NCBI GenBank assembly: GCA_029309925.1 | Contig: JARKND010000005.1 | Location: forward strand, 434,001 to 498,000 | DNA length: 64,000 nt | Source: Fulvivirgaceae bacterium JP3-4 | Lineage (GTDB): Bacteria; Bacteroidota; Bacteroidia; Cytophagales; Cyclobacteriaceae | Direction: 5' to 3' | Made by a program: the position numbers and the translations under genes | Part shown: positions 51,534 to 60,308 of the stretch, piece by piece | How the letters are laid out: each line of letters opens with the position of its first letter | Position numbering within the stretch: position 1 is the stretch's first letter | Notes under the pieces: model-generated | The model's input: only the letters and a program-made list of their open reading frames with translations | The model's database searches: none | Told to the model about the DNA's origin: nothing

Positions 51534-54527
51534 ATGAAAAAAGCCGCGAAATGGTTTTTGATTGTCTTTGGTGTTCTGTTCGGACTATTTGTGATTGCAG
51601 CGATCCTCATCCCGGTGTTCTTTAAGGATGACATCCGCGCAGCAATTGAAAAAGAAGCATCTAAATCCGTGAATGCAGATGTTGTGTTCGAAGATTTTGA
51701 CCTTTCATTTTTCACCAACTTTCCGAACGTGACCGCCAGTCTTGAAAACCTGGGCGTCATTAACCGCGCTCCGTTTGAAGGCCAGGTGTTGTTTGCCACC
51801 GAAAAATTTGAAGTCGAAATCAATCTTGCTGATCTGCTTGGCGATGAGATTCGCGTAAAAGGAATCTCGTTGATCAGACCCGTTGTCAATATTAAGGTGT
51901 TAAAAGATGGTCGCGCCAACTGGGACATTGCTATCCCGTCTGCAGACACGGCCACCACTACAGAAGAGCCGGGCGAATTCCAGTTCGGTATTGACCACTG
52001 GGAACTGGTGGATGCAAACGTCACGTATGACGATCGCTCCCTCCCTTACGTGCTCACCGTTAAAGGGCTTGACCACTCCGGAAGCGGAGACTTCACACAG
52101 GATGTATTCGACCTTAAGACAAAAACCACTGCCGATACCGTTACCACTTCGTTTGATGGCGTTGAATACCTCACCGACAAGAAAATAGATATCGATGCAA
52201 CGGTGAGTATCAGTGAAGAATACACGAAGTATACTTTCAAGGAGAATACGCTGAAAGTAAATGACTTCGCTATGCACTTCGATGGCTGGTTTAAAATGAA
52301 TGAAAATGATTTCGGTATGGACCTTACATTCAAGAGTCCTGAGAATTCATTCAAGAGCCTGCTGTCACTCGTTCCCGGCATCTATTCGAAAGACTTTGAC
52401 AAGATCAAAACCGAAGGTGACCTTGCCTTTAATGGAGTGGTAAAGGGAACATACAGTGAAAAGCAGATGCCTGCATTTAATCTCCAGCTGCTCGTGAAGG
52501 ATGCAATGTTTCAATACCCTGACCTCCCGACCGCGATCAAAAACATCAACATGGATCTGCTGGTCGACAACAAGGATGGCGTTGTGGAAAACACTATTGT
52601 CGATCTGAAGAATCTTCACCTTGATTTTGGTTCGAACCCGATCGATGCGAAAGCCAAGATCACGAAAATGTATCCAACCAATGTTGATGCAAGCCTGGCT
52701 GCAAAGCTCAACCTCGCTGAGCTCAACAAGATGTTCCCGATGGATGGGCTGGAGATGAAAGGAAATTATGCCGTTAACCTGAAAGCAAATGGTGTATACG
52801 ACAGTTTGAAGAAACTGATTCCTGCCATTGATGCGAAAATGACATTGGCTGATGGTTATGTGAAGTCAAAGGATGTTCCGCTTCCGCTTGACGACATGCA
52901 TTTCACCGCGCTCATCAAAAATGCAAGCGGAAAAATGGCGGAGACATTCATCGATGTTAATGATTTTGCAATGTTGCTCGATGGCGAAAAGCTTAACGCT
53001 GATCTTCACCTTGAAAACCTCGACAACTACACCTGGGATCTGAAGCTGAAGGGCGGTATCGACCTCGAAAAAATGACAAAGATCTTCCCGATCGAAGGAA
53101 TGACACTCGCAGGTAAAGTAAAAGCCGACATCGCAACGAAGGGAAAGTACTCAGACGTGCAGGCTGAAAAGTATGATCGCCTGCCCACAAGCGGTACAGC
53201 TTCTCTCACTGACTTCAAATACACCACAACAGATCTGCCTGCTGTAACGCTGAGCAGCGCAGCCATGGTGTTTGACCCAAAACAGATCAGCCTGCAGAAA
53301 CTGAACGGAACCATTGGCAAAAGCGACTTTGCTGTCACCGGTTCTGTCCTCAACTACCTCGGTTATGTTTTCGGAGAAAACGAAACCATCAAGGGCAATG
53401 TCAATTTCACTTCCAATCTTTTTGATCTGAATGAATTTATGACGGAAGAGGAGACACCAGTTGCAGAGGACACATCATCTTTCGGTGTGATTCCGGTGCC
53501 ACAGAATGTTGACTTCGTACTGCACTCAAACATCAAAGCGGCAAAGATGATGGACTTCAACATCACCAATGCGGCCGGTGATATCATTGTAAAAGATGGT
53601 ATTGCAAATCTGAGCGGGCTTCGCTTTAACATGCTCGGTGGACAGTTTGTGGTGAATGGCGCGTACAATACCCGCGACATTGAACATCCGCGCTACGATA
53701 TGAAACTCAAGATCGAAAACGTGTCGATCAAGGACGCAGCGAGCGCATCTTCACTCGTGCAGACCTACGCTCCGATTGCGGGATTTGTGAACGGAAAGTT
53801 CTCGACTGATTTTGCACTCACTGGTGAGCTTACGCAATCAATGATGCCGAATATGGCGACTGTCAATGGTGGCGGGTTGCTGAAGATCGCTCAGGCATCA
53901 CTCAAAGATTCAAAACTCATTTCAGGAATCACATCCATCACGAAACTTTCTGACACCGATGAAGTAACCATGAAGGACGTGTTGATGAGCGCTTCATTGA
54001 GCGATGGAAAACTGAGTGTGAAGCCATTCGATGTGAACTTCGGAAACTACAAGACAACGGTAGCAGGAAGCACTGCGCTTGATGGAACCATAGACTATAC
54101 ACTAAAGATGGATGTGCCGGCAGGTAAACTTGGCGCACAATTCAACAGCCTCCTGACGAAGTACACCGGCACGCAGACAGATCCGAACAAACCGATTCCA
54201 TTGACGATCGGCCTTGGAGGAAAGTTCAACGATCCGAAACCAAAGCTTGTGATGGACGAACAGAAGGAGCAGGCCAAAGAAGCCGTCACAGAGGCAGCAA
54301 AAGAAGAAGCAGCGAAGCAAATTCAGAAAGCTGTGAAGGGTACAGAAGCTGAAAAGGCCCTCAACAAAATCCTTGGTGGCGACAAGAAAGACTCAACAAA
54401 TGCAACAACCGATACCGCGAAAAATGCTCCGATCACCGTTCCTGCAACCAAGGAGGAAGTGAAGGAGAAAGTTGAAGAGGAGGCTAAGAAAAAAGTGCTG
54501 AACCTGTTGAAGAAGCGAGGCAACTAG
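51534..54527 (+). CDS. AsmA-family protein
   Basis: The protein has 997 residues: an N-terminal transmembrane anchor (FLIVFGVLFGLFVIAAILI), then an AsmA-type N-terminal domain (DVVFEDFDLSFFTNFPNVTASLENL; GRANWDIA), a very long region of repeated beta-strand units, and the AsmA C-terminal domain (about 680-850; FALTGELTQSMMP, MDVPAGKLG). The tail (870-997) is Lys/Glu/Ala-rich and helical. AsmA-like proteins form lipid-transfer grooves across the periplasm and affect outer-membrane lipid balance. It is a single gene ended by a terminator. Confidence 0.88.
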   Translation: MKKAAKWFLIVFGVLFGLFVIAAILIPVFFKDDIRAAIEKEASKSVNADVVFEDFDLSFFTNFPNVTASLENLGVINRAPFEGQVLFATEKFEVEINLADLLGDEIRVKGISLIRPVVNIKVLKDGRANWDIAIPSADTATTTEEPGEFQFGIDHWELVDANVTYDDRSLPYVLTVKGLDHSGSGDFTQDVFDLKTKTTADTVTTSFDGVEYLTDKKIDIDATVSISEEYTKYTFKENTLKVNDFAMHFDGWFKMNENDFGMDLTFKSPENSFKSLLSLVPGIYSKDFDKIKTEGDLAFNGVVKGTYSEKQMPAFNLQLLVKDAMFQYPDLPTAIKNINMDLLVDNKDGVVENTIVDLKNLHLDFGSNPIDAKAKITKMYPTNVDASLAAKLNLAELNKMFPMDGLEMKGNYAVNLKANGVYDSLKKLIPAIDAKMTLADGYVKSKDVPLPLDDMHFTALIKNASGKMAETFIDVNDFAMLLDGEKLNADLHLENLDNYTWDLKLKGGIDLEKMTKIFPIEGMTLAGKVKADIATKGKYSDVQAEKYDRLPTSGTASLTDFKYTTTDLPAVTLSSAAMVFDPKQISLQKLNGTIGKSDFAVTGSVLNYLGYVFGENETIKGNVNFTSNLFDLNEFMTEEETPVAEDTSSFGVIPVPQNVDFVLHSNIKAAKMMDFNITNAAGDIIVKDGIANLSGLRFNMLGGQFVVNGAYNTRDIEHPRYDMKLKIENVSIKDAASASSLVQTYAPIAGFVNGKFSTDFALTGELTQSMMPNMATVNGGGLLKIAQASLKDSKLISGITSITKLSDTDEVTMKDVLMSASLSDGKLSVKPFDVNFGNYKTTVAGSTALDGTIDYTLKMDVPAGKLGAQFNSLLTKYTGTQTDPNKPIPLTIGLGGKFNDPKPKLVMDEQKEQAKEAVTEAAKEEAAKQIQKAVKGTEAEKALNKILGGDKKDSTNATTDTAKNAPITVPATKEEVKEKVEEEAKKKVLNLLKKRGN

Positions 54528-54553
54528 CCACGCTAAACAATAACTAAATTGGC

Positions 54554-54588
54554 AGAAGGTAGTCGAATCGGCTACCTTCTTTGTTTTT
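54554..54588 (+). terminator. Intrinsic terminator of the AsmA gene
   Basis: AGAAGGTAG (54554-54562) pairs with CTACCTTCT (54572-54580), followed by TTGTTTTTG. It sits 27 bases after the stop codon. Confidence 0.9.
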
Positions 54589-54743
54589 GTATTGCGTGTT
54601 TAACCACGAGTGGCTCTAACTAGCAATGGTAAATGCAGTTCATCTCTTGCTTTTTCAACTTGGCGTTACAGCTGGCGGTTGGTGGTCAAATCAGTGAAAC
54701 ACCCCTTTTGTCGGGTATTCATACGCGTTATTTACCAACACCT

Positions 54744-54818
54744 ATGAAAACCGTGGTTCGTCTGATCCTTTTGGTATTGATTCCCTTTATCTGGTCTGTG
54801 CTTGTCGCACTTGTCTGA
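54744..54818 (+). CDS. Possible tiny membrane peptide
   Basis: MKTVVRLILLVLIPFIWSVL starts a 24-residue reading frame that is almost entirely one hydrophobic helix with a basic N-terminus. It could be a small membrane protein, but there is no clear promoter or ribosome-binding site, and such a frame can arise by chance. The remaining gap between the AsmA terminator and the DUF1801 gene (54589-54873) shows nothing else. Confidence 0.2.
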   Translation: MKTVVRLILLVLIPFIWSVLVALV

Positions 54819-54873
54819 GAGCCCAAAGTCAAATGCAATATGCTTAGCCATTATAGTACTTGCAAGGTGCAAG

Positions 54874-55302
54874 CTACTTGCGCGATGCTTTTGGTTTGCC
54901 GTGATGTTTTAATGCGTTCATGCAAAGTTTTTTTAATACAGGTATGTTGATGTCTGCCACTTTACTGACGTAGATGCAAGCCTTGCTCATCTTGAATTTT
55001 CCGAGCGCGTCCAGCAACTTGTCGTCTTCTTTGCCCGGCACTGTAATGTACAACGTCAGCGCAGCCTTGCGCGGAGAAAAACTAATGATCGGTGCGTCTC
55101 CCTCATGACCACTTTCATATTTGTAATGATACTTGCCAAAACCAATGATCGATGGTCCCCACATCTGCGGTTCGAACCCCGACCACTCACGCATCAGCTC
55201 GATTAACGTGAGACTGTCAGTCATCTTCTGTTCACTTGTCACAAATAATTCGAGAAAATCGATCACACTGGCATCGGTGAACTGCGTCTTCGTCTTCGCC
55301 AT
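54874..55302 (-). CDS. DUF1801 domain protein
   Basis: This 142-residue cytoplasmic protein has the DUF1801 (YdhG/YjbR-like) pattern: MREWSGFEPQMWGPSIIGFG, YHYKYESGHEGDAPIISFSP, KAALTLYIT, LGKFKMSKACIYVSKVADI. The ends are basic (GKPKASRK). The function of the family is unknown; an iron-sulfur or small-molecule role has been suggested for some relatives. It is a single gene. Confidence 0.88.
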   Translation of the reverse strand: MAKTKTQFTDASVIDFLELFVTSEQKMTDSLTLIELMREWSGFEPQMWGPSIIGFGKYHYKYESGHEGDAPIISFSPRKAALTLYITVPGKEDDKLLDALGKFKMSKACIYVSKVADINIPVLKKLCMNALKHHGKPKASRK

Positions 55303-55443
55303 AATTTTCGCTTACAAGTTTGAATAACAAAAGTCGAAGTAAAGATAACGTCATAACTGTTGCTCGGCTAGCTCAGGTGTGTTATTGGGAAGAAACCTAG
55401 AAGGCGAGTTATGGGTTATGGGACCCTTGCAACGTAATTACAC

Positions 55444-55800
55444 TCAATATTCCTTTACCAGCGTTTCAAGCGGAATGTTTAAGCGGCTATGAAGCTTACG
55501 CACCATTGTGAGGTTGAGCTTTCGATGTTTGTTAAAAATGTCAGTTACTCTGCTCTTATACCCCAGAATTGCTGCGAGGTCACGGTTTGTTAGGCCCTGT
55601 TGCTCCATCCTGTATCTTATGGCTTCCAGGGGACTTGGTGCGTGAATTACATAATGCTTTTCATCATACTCCTTCAGAAGGAGCGAAAGAACATCAGCTT
55701 CATCGCTTTCGCTCGATCCCGGCTTCGCCTGGAATATTTCTTCGAAGCGTTCCAAAGCCTTCAGGTAATCCTTTTTTGTTTTGAGTATCTTCAATTTCAT
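55444..55800 (-). CDS. higA: HigA-type antitoxin
   Basis: The protein has 118 residues: an N-terminal helical part (LKILKTKKDYLKALERFEEIF) typical of the Xre/HigA group of about 120 residues, and a C-terminal HTH (SPLEAIRYRMEQQGLTNRDL, then AAILGYKSRVTDIFN). It neutralises HigB and represses the operon. Its start overlaps the toxin stop by 4 bases (55797-55800), so it is translated second, as in other higBA loci. The perfect palindrome at 56139-56155 is a likely binding site. Confidence 0.88.
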   Translation of the reverse strand: MKLKILKTKKDYLKALERFEEIFQAKPGSSESDEADVLSLLLKEYDEKHYVIHAPSPLEAIRYRMEQQGLTNRDLAAILGYKSRVTDIFNKHRKLNLTMVRKLHSRLNIPLETLVKEY

Positions 55801-56120
55801 AACTTCCTTGTTTGGCTCTTAAATAAGTCGATCGTTTCCGCATCGACCTTGTCATATTCAGCGTGGGTTCCAATGAATTTGATGAACAGCCAACCTTTCT
55901 GATAATTAATTTCAGCGATCAGCCGGTAATCATTATGGTTGATTTCAAAAATTGCCCGGTTGGTTTTAATCGTCCTTGCTGTGTTAAAATCCCGGGTAAC
56001 ATCTCCAGGCTTCTTCCACTTTTTCGATTCAACGTCATGAAACCATTTTTCTAATGTGTCTTTACAATCAGGATGCCTTTTATAAAACGCGATCAATGAA
56101 CTCCGATTGTAAATATTCAT
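55797..56120 (-). CDS. higB: HigB-type mRNA interferase toxin
   Basis: The protein has 107 residues from ATG 56120 (MNIYNRSSLIAFYKRHPDC). The HigB signature is complete: LEKWFHDVESKKWKKPGDV, NTARTIKTNRAIFEINHNDYRL and LFIKFIGTHAEYDKVDAETI. It is a ribosome-dependent RelE-fold endonuclease. The ATG lies almost on the predicted transcription start, so the mRNA may be leaderless; an upstream in-frame ATG at 56168 lies beyond the promoter and operator and is unlikely. The toxin precedes the antitoxin, the higBA order. Confidence 0.9.
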   Translation of the reverse strand: MNIYNRSSLIAFYKRHPDCKDTLEKWFHDVESKKWKKPGDVTRDFNTARTIKTNRAIFEINHNDYRLIAEINYQKGWLFIKFIGTHAEYDKVDAETIDLFKSQTRKL

Positions 56121-56123
56121 ACA

Positions 56124-56131
56124 CAAACATA
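56124..56131 (-). promoter_or_regulatory. -7 promoter element of higBA
   Basis: On the minus strand TATGTTTG fits TAnnTTTG, 3 bases before the higB ATG at 56120. The transcript would begin at or within the start codon. Confidence 0.5.
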
Positions 56132-56138
56132 CGAAAAA

Positions 56139-56155
56139 GTAACCAAATTGGTTAC
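56139..56155 (-). promoter_or_regulatory. Palindromic operator at the higBA promoter
   Basis: GTAACCAA-A-TTGGTTAC is a perfect 8-bp inverted repeat around a single central base. It begins 7 bases upstream of the -7 element and covers the region where the -33 contact would be, so an HTH repressor bound here, most likely HigA or the HigBA complex, would block RNA polymerase. Confidence 0.65.
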
Positions 56156-56253
56156 CCCAAGAATACAAGGGGCGATTCTTCCGAGCGGCCCTACGTCACG
56201 ATTAAGCTCCGCTAAATCCCTGTTACGCTTAAATTATTACGGGTCTGCATTCA

Positions 56254-56279
56254 AGTCCCCTTTAGGGGATTTAGGGGTT
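56254..56279 (-). repeat. Copy of the CCCCTAAATCCCCTAAAGGGG dispersed repeat
   Basis: The plus strand reads AGTCCCCTTTAGGGGATTTA followed by GGGGTT. It contains the palindrome TCCCCTTTAGGGGA and lies 5 bases from the stop of the large exported protein, so it may act as its terminator. Other copies are at 14223, 14395, 58780 and 62320. Confidence 0.85.
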
Positions 56280-56283
56280 GGAT

Positions 56284-58434
56284 TCAGGGGTTCTCAAACT
56301 TCTCAATATACTCCAACAGATAATCGTGATGGCTCATAGCACGATCCTCTTCAAAGAACGTTCCGGTCAGTTCGCCAAACACTTCGATCTTGTCAGGAGA
56401 GTATGGGCCAGCGACCCCGCGGTTGATTGATCCATCCTCAGGATCCGTAAACTGGATGACAAAAAATTTCTTGCGGCTGCCGTGATACTGCACAACTTCT
56501 GAGTGCACAACTTTTACATCGACAGGCTGTACGTATTCATCGGAGATATAGGAGAACAGTTCACTTACTGCGATACTGTCCTGGCTAAGATATTTTTCCG
56601 GGAAAAATTTTTCAAGGCTGAAATCCTTAAACTCGCTGAAAAGGTCTTTGCGGAAATACACGTCCTGGCCGAGCTCATTGATGCGCTTGTCGTTTCCTTT
56701 TTGCTGTTGACGCAAGAGCGATGCGTTTGCGCGGATTGCAAGATATTCATTCTGCTGGCCGGCAAGTTTTTTAAGTATTTCCAGTTCCGCCTTTCCTGGC
56801 TTTTCATATCCGACAATAGCCGTAAGGTCATCCAGGTACTGATAGATTGTGTCTTTCACAAAACCTTCATACTGCGATTTCAGATCGGCCAGAATCATGG
56901 GCTTAAGTGAAGAAACTTCGACAGCCATCAGACGCTTGTCGCGCAGCAGTCCTTCCATGTACGCATACATTGACGTCTTATACGGAGCTTGCTTCGTCAG
57001 TGGAAGCAACGTCATGAAGAATTTCTTTGCATCGGCAGAGTCGATCCGCTGGTAAGAGAGCATCTGACTGTACTTCCAGATATTTCCTTTGATCGGTGTG
57101 TGCGTTGGAAGTAGTTCAAGTATCAAGTCGTTTGCCGCACGCGTGTTCAGTGTGGTCAGCACATTCAGTGCATTGAATTCAAGTTCCGGATTGCCTTTGA
57201 ATGTCGGAAAGGTTTGGCGGATAAATTCTACGGACGCTGGTGACTGAATTTTTCCCAGCGATTGCAGCAACACGATCTTGCGGCTCATCAAGGTGTCGTT
57301 GTCGTCATCGAATTTTCTCGTGAGAAGTTCCCTGATGCGCGCGGCATGTTTTTCCTCGAAGTCATACACTTCAATAAAAGGAAGCACCTCTTTTAGCACC
57401 GTTGTGTCCGTGCTTTCGATATCCTGTAACATCAGATCGCTTTTATCTGAAAGCAAATTCCCAGGCACCTTTGCGGTAAACCGGAATGAATCAAAAAATT
57501 GGTTAACGTGTGGTGCGCGGATTTCTTCATAAGGTAAAAATGTAAAGATCGTGTAGGAATAGCTTCCATTCGTAAACACACGGACGCGCATCTTTGTATT
57601 GTTCACACCCCTATCGATGATGAGATCCTTCGCAGGGCGGCCGTCAACAATAACATCTTTGTTGTCGATTACTGAATCTGCGGATAATGTGTAACCCTGA
57701 ACACGATTCGCGAGTGCCCCACTGTCACTTTCAAACTGCATATAAGGCGAGTACTGATCTACGGCTACCGAGTAATTGTTTCCGCTTTGCGGATCGAGGG
57801 AGTAATATGCATAAAGCGGTGAGCCATCTTCATTTGCTTCCACGTCAAGCTTGGGTTGCGCGGGAAAATTGATTTTAAAGAAATGATCTTTCGATTGATA
57901 AGGGATCGAAGCAGTTTTCTGGTATGGCAAGAAATGGAATGAGGAAAGAAATCTCTTTCGGTCAGCTTCGCGCGCAGCGGGGAAGAAGCCCACCACAAAG
58001 TATGCGCGGTTAGTTCGCAGAACGATTTTGCCTTCTGCTATGCCATCCGGAAATTCAACCAGGAAAGATCGCCCGGGAGCTCCTTCGAAGGTGATGTTCT
58101 CTTTAATCTTTGCCTCTACGCCAAAACGTTTGATGATCTCATCGGATACGTTATTGAGATAGGTTGTGTCGTCCAGGATATTCACGCCAGCCTGCATTTC
58201 GTTGTAAAGCACATAGCAGACATTTGAGGGCTCTTGTACCATGAACATCTTCACTTTAACGGTATACCCTTCAGGAGTCTGGTTGCTGGTTTCGGTGATT
58301 TTGGGTTCGCCCGGGAATTCAACTTCAAACGCGCCCACCGGGTTCGTATGTTTTTTCCAGGTCTTGACCTGCGCAGCTGACATTACTGAAAATGCCAGTA
58401 GGCAGGCGGTTGCAAAGAGGGATTTTAGCTTCAT
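56284..58434 (-). CDS. Large exported protein with two PsbP/DUF1795-like halves and a helical-repeat region
   Basis: The protein has 716 residues from ATG 58434, which opens a signal peptide (KLKSLFATACLLAFSVMSAAQ). The first ~330 residues contain two similar modules, each beginning with a 'F.VEFPGEPKI / FKINFPAQPKL' strand and ending with an 'FFDSFRF / FLSSFHF' motif, like PsbP-type domains. Residues about 350-600 are helical with HEAT-like spacing (RKIVLLQSLGKIQSPASVEF). The end is mixed alpha/beta. The function is unknown; an extracytoplasmic scaffold is a guess. No neighbour is in the same operon. Confidence 0.75.
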   Translation of the reverse strand: MKLKSLFATACLLAFSVMSAAQVKTWKKHTNPVGAFEVEFPGEPKITETSNQTPEGYTVKVKMFMVQEPSNVCYVLYNEMQAGVNILDDTTYLNNVSDEIIKRFGVEAKIKENITFEGAPGRSFLVEFPDGIAEGKIVLRTNRAYFVVGFFPAAREADRKRFLSSFHFLPYQKTASIPYQSKDHFFKINFPAQPKLDVEANEDGSPLYAYYSLDPQSGNNYSVAVDQYSPYMQFESDSGALANRVQGYTLSADSVIDNKDVIVDGRPAKDLIIDRGVNNTKMRVRVFTNGSYSYTIFTFLPYEEIRAPHVNQFFDSFRFTAKVPGNLLSDKSDLMLQDIESTDTTVLKEVLPFIEVYDFEEKHAARIRELLTRKFDDDNDTLMSRKIVLLQSLGKIQSPASVEFIRQTFPTFKGNPELEFNALNVLTTLNTRAANDLILELLPTHTPIKGNIWKYSQMLSYQRIDSADAKKFFMTLLPLTKQAPYKTSMYAYMEGLLRDKRLMAVEVSSLKPMILADLKSQYEGFVKDTIYQYLDDLTAIVGYEKPGKAELEILKKLAGQQNEYLAIRANASLLRQQQKGNDKRINELGQDVYFRKDLFSEFKDFSLEKFFPEKYLSQDSIAVSELFSYISDEYVQPVDVKVVHSEVVQYHGSRKKFFVIQFTDPEDGSINRGVAGPYSPDKIEVFGELTGTFFEEDRAMSHHDYLLEYIEKFENP

Positions 58435-58723
58435 TGGAGGTTGGTGAATTCTGGGTGTAAAAATACGTGATTTTGTGTTTGACTGATTCATAAGGCTCAT
58501 TTTTACCGCGCGCGTTTAAAGCGAGCAAGAGTATGAGCGAAATAGGAAGGGATGTGGTTAGAAGTCTCGCAATTTTCTGGCCACGCGGGGTATCGGACTG
58601 GGAGCCACGCCTTGGAGGAACAGGTGTTCATCATGTCTGGGATGATTCGACATCTTTAGTGCGGTAACGTTGATGGGCGCGGAGCAAAGAGAAAGTATCG
58701 TCAGCTTCACACAGATTATAAAA

Positions 58724-58752
58724 GAAAGGGACGCCTCTTAAACGTCCCTTTC
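58724..58752 (-). terminator. Intrinsic terminator, possibly the original rng terminator
   Basis: GAAAGGGACG (58724-58733) pairs with CGTCCCTTTC (58743-58752) over a 9-base loop. On the minus strand it is followed by TTTTATAA. It lies 57 bases beyond the decayed rng 3' copy, the place expected for the rng terminator before the island separated it from the intact gene. The rest of the gap 58435-58723 shows no gene. Confidence 0.7.
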
Positions 58753-58774
58753 CCGAACGTACTCACTGTGCACA

Positions 58775-59060
58775 CACCTCCCAAAGTGCCCTTCAGGAGA
58801 TTTAGGGGTTATTCAACCGGTTCAAACTTCGGTGTGCTCGTCTGCAAGTTAATTTCCTCTCCCTCCTTATTCAGAAACTTAAACTCCACGATCGCCATGG
58901 ATGTGTCCTGCACAAGTTTTATCCAGCGCTTGTATTTGAAATACGAGCGCATGCGTTGTGAGATAAGTACTTTTGTGAAGTAAGCTACCGGTACGCGTGC
59001 ACCGCCAGCACAAGATCTTTTTCGTTTTGTATTACGAGCAGGCGCTCGATGTTTGTCTCT
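58775..59060 (-). repeat. Distal copy of the rng 3'-end direct repeat
   Basis: It matches 62308-62593 in the same orientation, with about a dozen substitutions and one 1-base deletion by my reading (about 95 percent identity). The repeat covers the last ~84 codons of rng, its stop codon, and about 30 bases of 3' flank that include a CCCTTCAGGGGA-type palindrome. It marks the left edge of the accessory island. Confidence 0.9.
58809..59060 (-). pseudogene. Decayed 3' fragment of ribonuclease G gene
   Basis: The fragment is homologous to rng codons from ETNIEHLL to the stop. Relative to the intact gene it has lost one base near 58988, in the codons for the YLYAYFTKG region, which shifts the frame to an early stop (58985). 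Substitutions follow at otherwise conserved residues. It has no start of its own and cannot encode a working enzyme. It is most simply explained as the old chromosomal 3' end left behind when the island and a fresh 3' end arrived, or the reverse. Confidence 0.85.
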
Positions 59061-59209
59061 CTATGAAAGCAGCAATGAGAATAGAATCTAGCACCTTGTT
59101 TTTTTGTAAGTGGCATCACAAAAAAATCCCAATTTCTAAATGCAATTAGCGAAATGATTATGACAACGAAGTGTAATAATATTCTATCTTTTAGCACTCT
59201 CTTTTTCAT
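58985..59209 (-). CDS. Chimeric small ORF: membrane segment joined to rng C-terminal fragment
   Basis: The frame encodes 74 residues from ATG 59209 (MKKRVLKDRILLHFVVIIIS). It begins with a basic N-terminus and one transmembrane segment, and after the island boundary at 59060 continues in frame into rng-derived sequence (ETNIERLLVIQNEKDLVLAV) until the frameshift stop. An extended start at 59284 would overlap the next gene. It may be a truncated island gene fused to the target. Whether it is translated is uncertain. Confidence 0.4.
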   Translation of the reverse strand: MKKRVLKDRILLHFVVIIISLIAFRNWDFFVMPLTKKQGARFYSHCCFHRETNIERLLVIQNEKDLVLAVHAYR

Positions 59210-59250
59210 TACATAATTAGGCAGGTGAATCAATGAGATTTCGCTGAATG

Positions 59251-59922
59251 TTACCGTTTCATCGAAATAAGAAAGCTTTGCCAAGCGATCTCACGGTTAG
59301 TCTGCATTTGAGCCTGAACCATCTGATTCTGTAGAATAGAAATTCCGTTCAGTACCTGCATTTGCTGTTTCTTAATTAATTCATCTTCGAACAAATTTAA
59401 GGCTTCTTTTAGAGTGTCAGCACGCTTGTTTTCAATATACTCTTTGAGTTTTTTAACGCATTGAATATTCCAATACTTTTTTGGTAACAAGGTAATTTGT
59501 TCGCATTGATTGAAGGACCGGTTGATTGAATTGTTTAATGCTTCAATCTGAGCGTAACTTTTTTCAAATCTTCTCCGAACTACTTTCTCCCGATGCCGAC
59601 TCCCTATTTTTTGAAACAGCTTAACCATAAAAAATATGGATCCGGTAATCGTAACCACGTTTATGAGGCCGATAAACAGCGTATTTTGAACGAGGTTTTC
59701 AGTACCCGTCTTCGAGTCCGTTCCGAACAATTGAATGAGCAGCATTTCACCCATAAGCAAGATAAAGGCGAGTATCATCCCGACAATAAAGCCAAGCGCG
59801 ATATACCAGTCGACAATTCTAGTCTTGTTATTCGCAATTTTTATCGTTTCAAGTTGGTTTTGTGCTGCGATATTTTCAGCAATCAATTTGCCTGTTAACT
59901 CGAGATTTTCAAGAAGTTTCAT
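59251..59922 (-). CDS. Island membrane protein with two TM segments and coiled-coil C-terminus
   Basis: The protein has 223 residues: an amphipathic N-terminal helix (LTGKLIAENIAAQNQLETIK), TM1 (WYIALGFIVGMILAFILLMG), TM2 (LFIGLINVVTITGSIFFMVK), then a long basic and coiled cytoplasmic C-terminal region ending NREIAWQSFLISMKR. No known domain is recognised. The gene is on the minus strand, upstream of the chimeric ORF, and 110 bases after the DUF4282-like gene. Codon use is AT-rich compared with the flanking chromosome. Confidence 0.65.
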   Translation of the reverse strand: MKLLENLELTGKLIAENIAAQNQLETIKIANNKTRIVDWYIALGFIVGMILAFILLMGEMLLIQLFGTDSKTGTENLVQNTLFIGLINVVTITGSIFFMVKLFQKIGSRHREKVVRRRFEKSYAQIEALNNSINRSFNQCEQITLLPKKYWNIQCVKKLKEYIENKRADTLKEALNLFEDELIKKQQMQVLNGISILQNQMVQAQMQTNREIAWQSFLISMKR

Positions 59923-60032
59923 AAGCGGTTATTTAAGTCAAAAAGCACGCAGTATACTCAACGTTAAAACGCATGTTTCATCATACTTGCACCGGGAAGA
60001 CTATATTCTGCATACGTGCAATAAAACAGTGA

Positions 60033-60308
60033 TCATGGCAACTCTCCTTTTTCGTTGTCCTTAAGCTTTTGAAGATTCTCATTAATCTTAAAAATGACGA
60101 TCATCAATTCACACCAAATTCTCACAACAACTGCTCCCCCTATCATGTACAAAAATCCAGTTAAAAATTTCCCTATTGTAAATCCGCTATAGCCTCCAAA
60201 CATTTGGCTAAAGCCATAGCCTATGACTACTAAGAGGAGGATCCAGTAAATGAAAGTGATTATTCTGGGAGTAATCATTGTGTCAAAAAACAGAAACTTG
60301 TTATTCAT
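60033..60308 (-). CDS. Island small membrane protein, DUF4282-like
   Basis: The protein has 91 residues with two hydrophobic segments. The pattern FFDTMITPRIITFIYWILLL, then FTIGKFLTGFLYMIGGAVVV, then RIWCELMIVIFKINENLQKL resembles DUF4282, a family of small two-TM proteins whose C-terminal 'R..CE..IV.F.INE.L' motif is well kept. The role of the family is unknown. Its start overlaps the stop of the 67-residue gene upstream by 4 bases, so the two are coupled. Confidence 0.6.
   Translation of the reverse strand: MNNKFLFFDTMITPRIITFIYWILLLVVIGYGFSQMFGGYSGFTIGKFLTGFLYMIGGAVVVRIWCELMIVIFKINENLQKLKDNEKGELP

Noticed and set aside
54633-54818. 61-codon frame after the AsmA gene
   Set aside because: The first 37 codons look random. 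Only the last 24 codons form a coherent hydrophobic peptide, which is listed separately at low confidence.
58809-59060. Second functional ribonuclease G gene
   Set aside because: Only the last ~84 codons are present, with a frameshift and no start; the complete gene is at 62341-63924.
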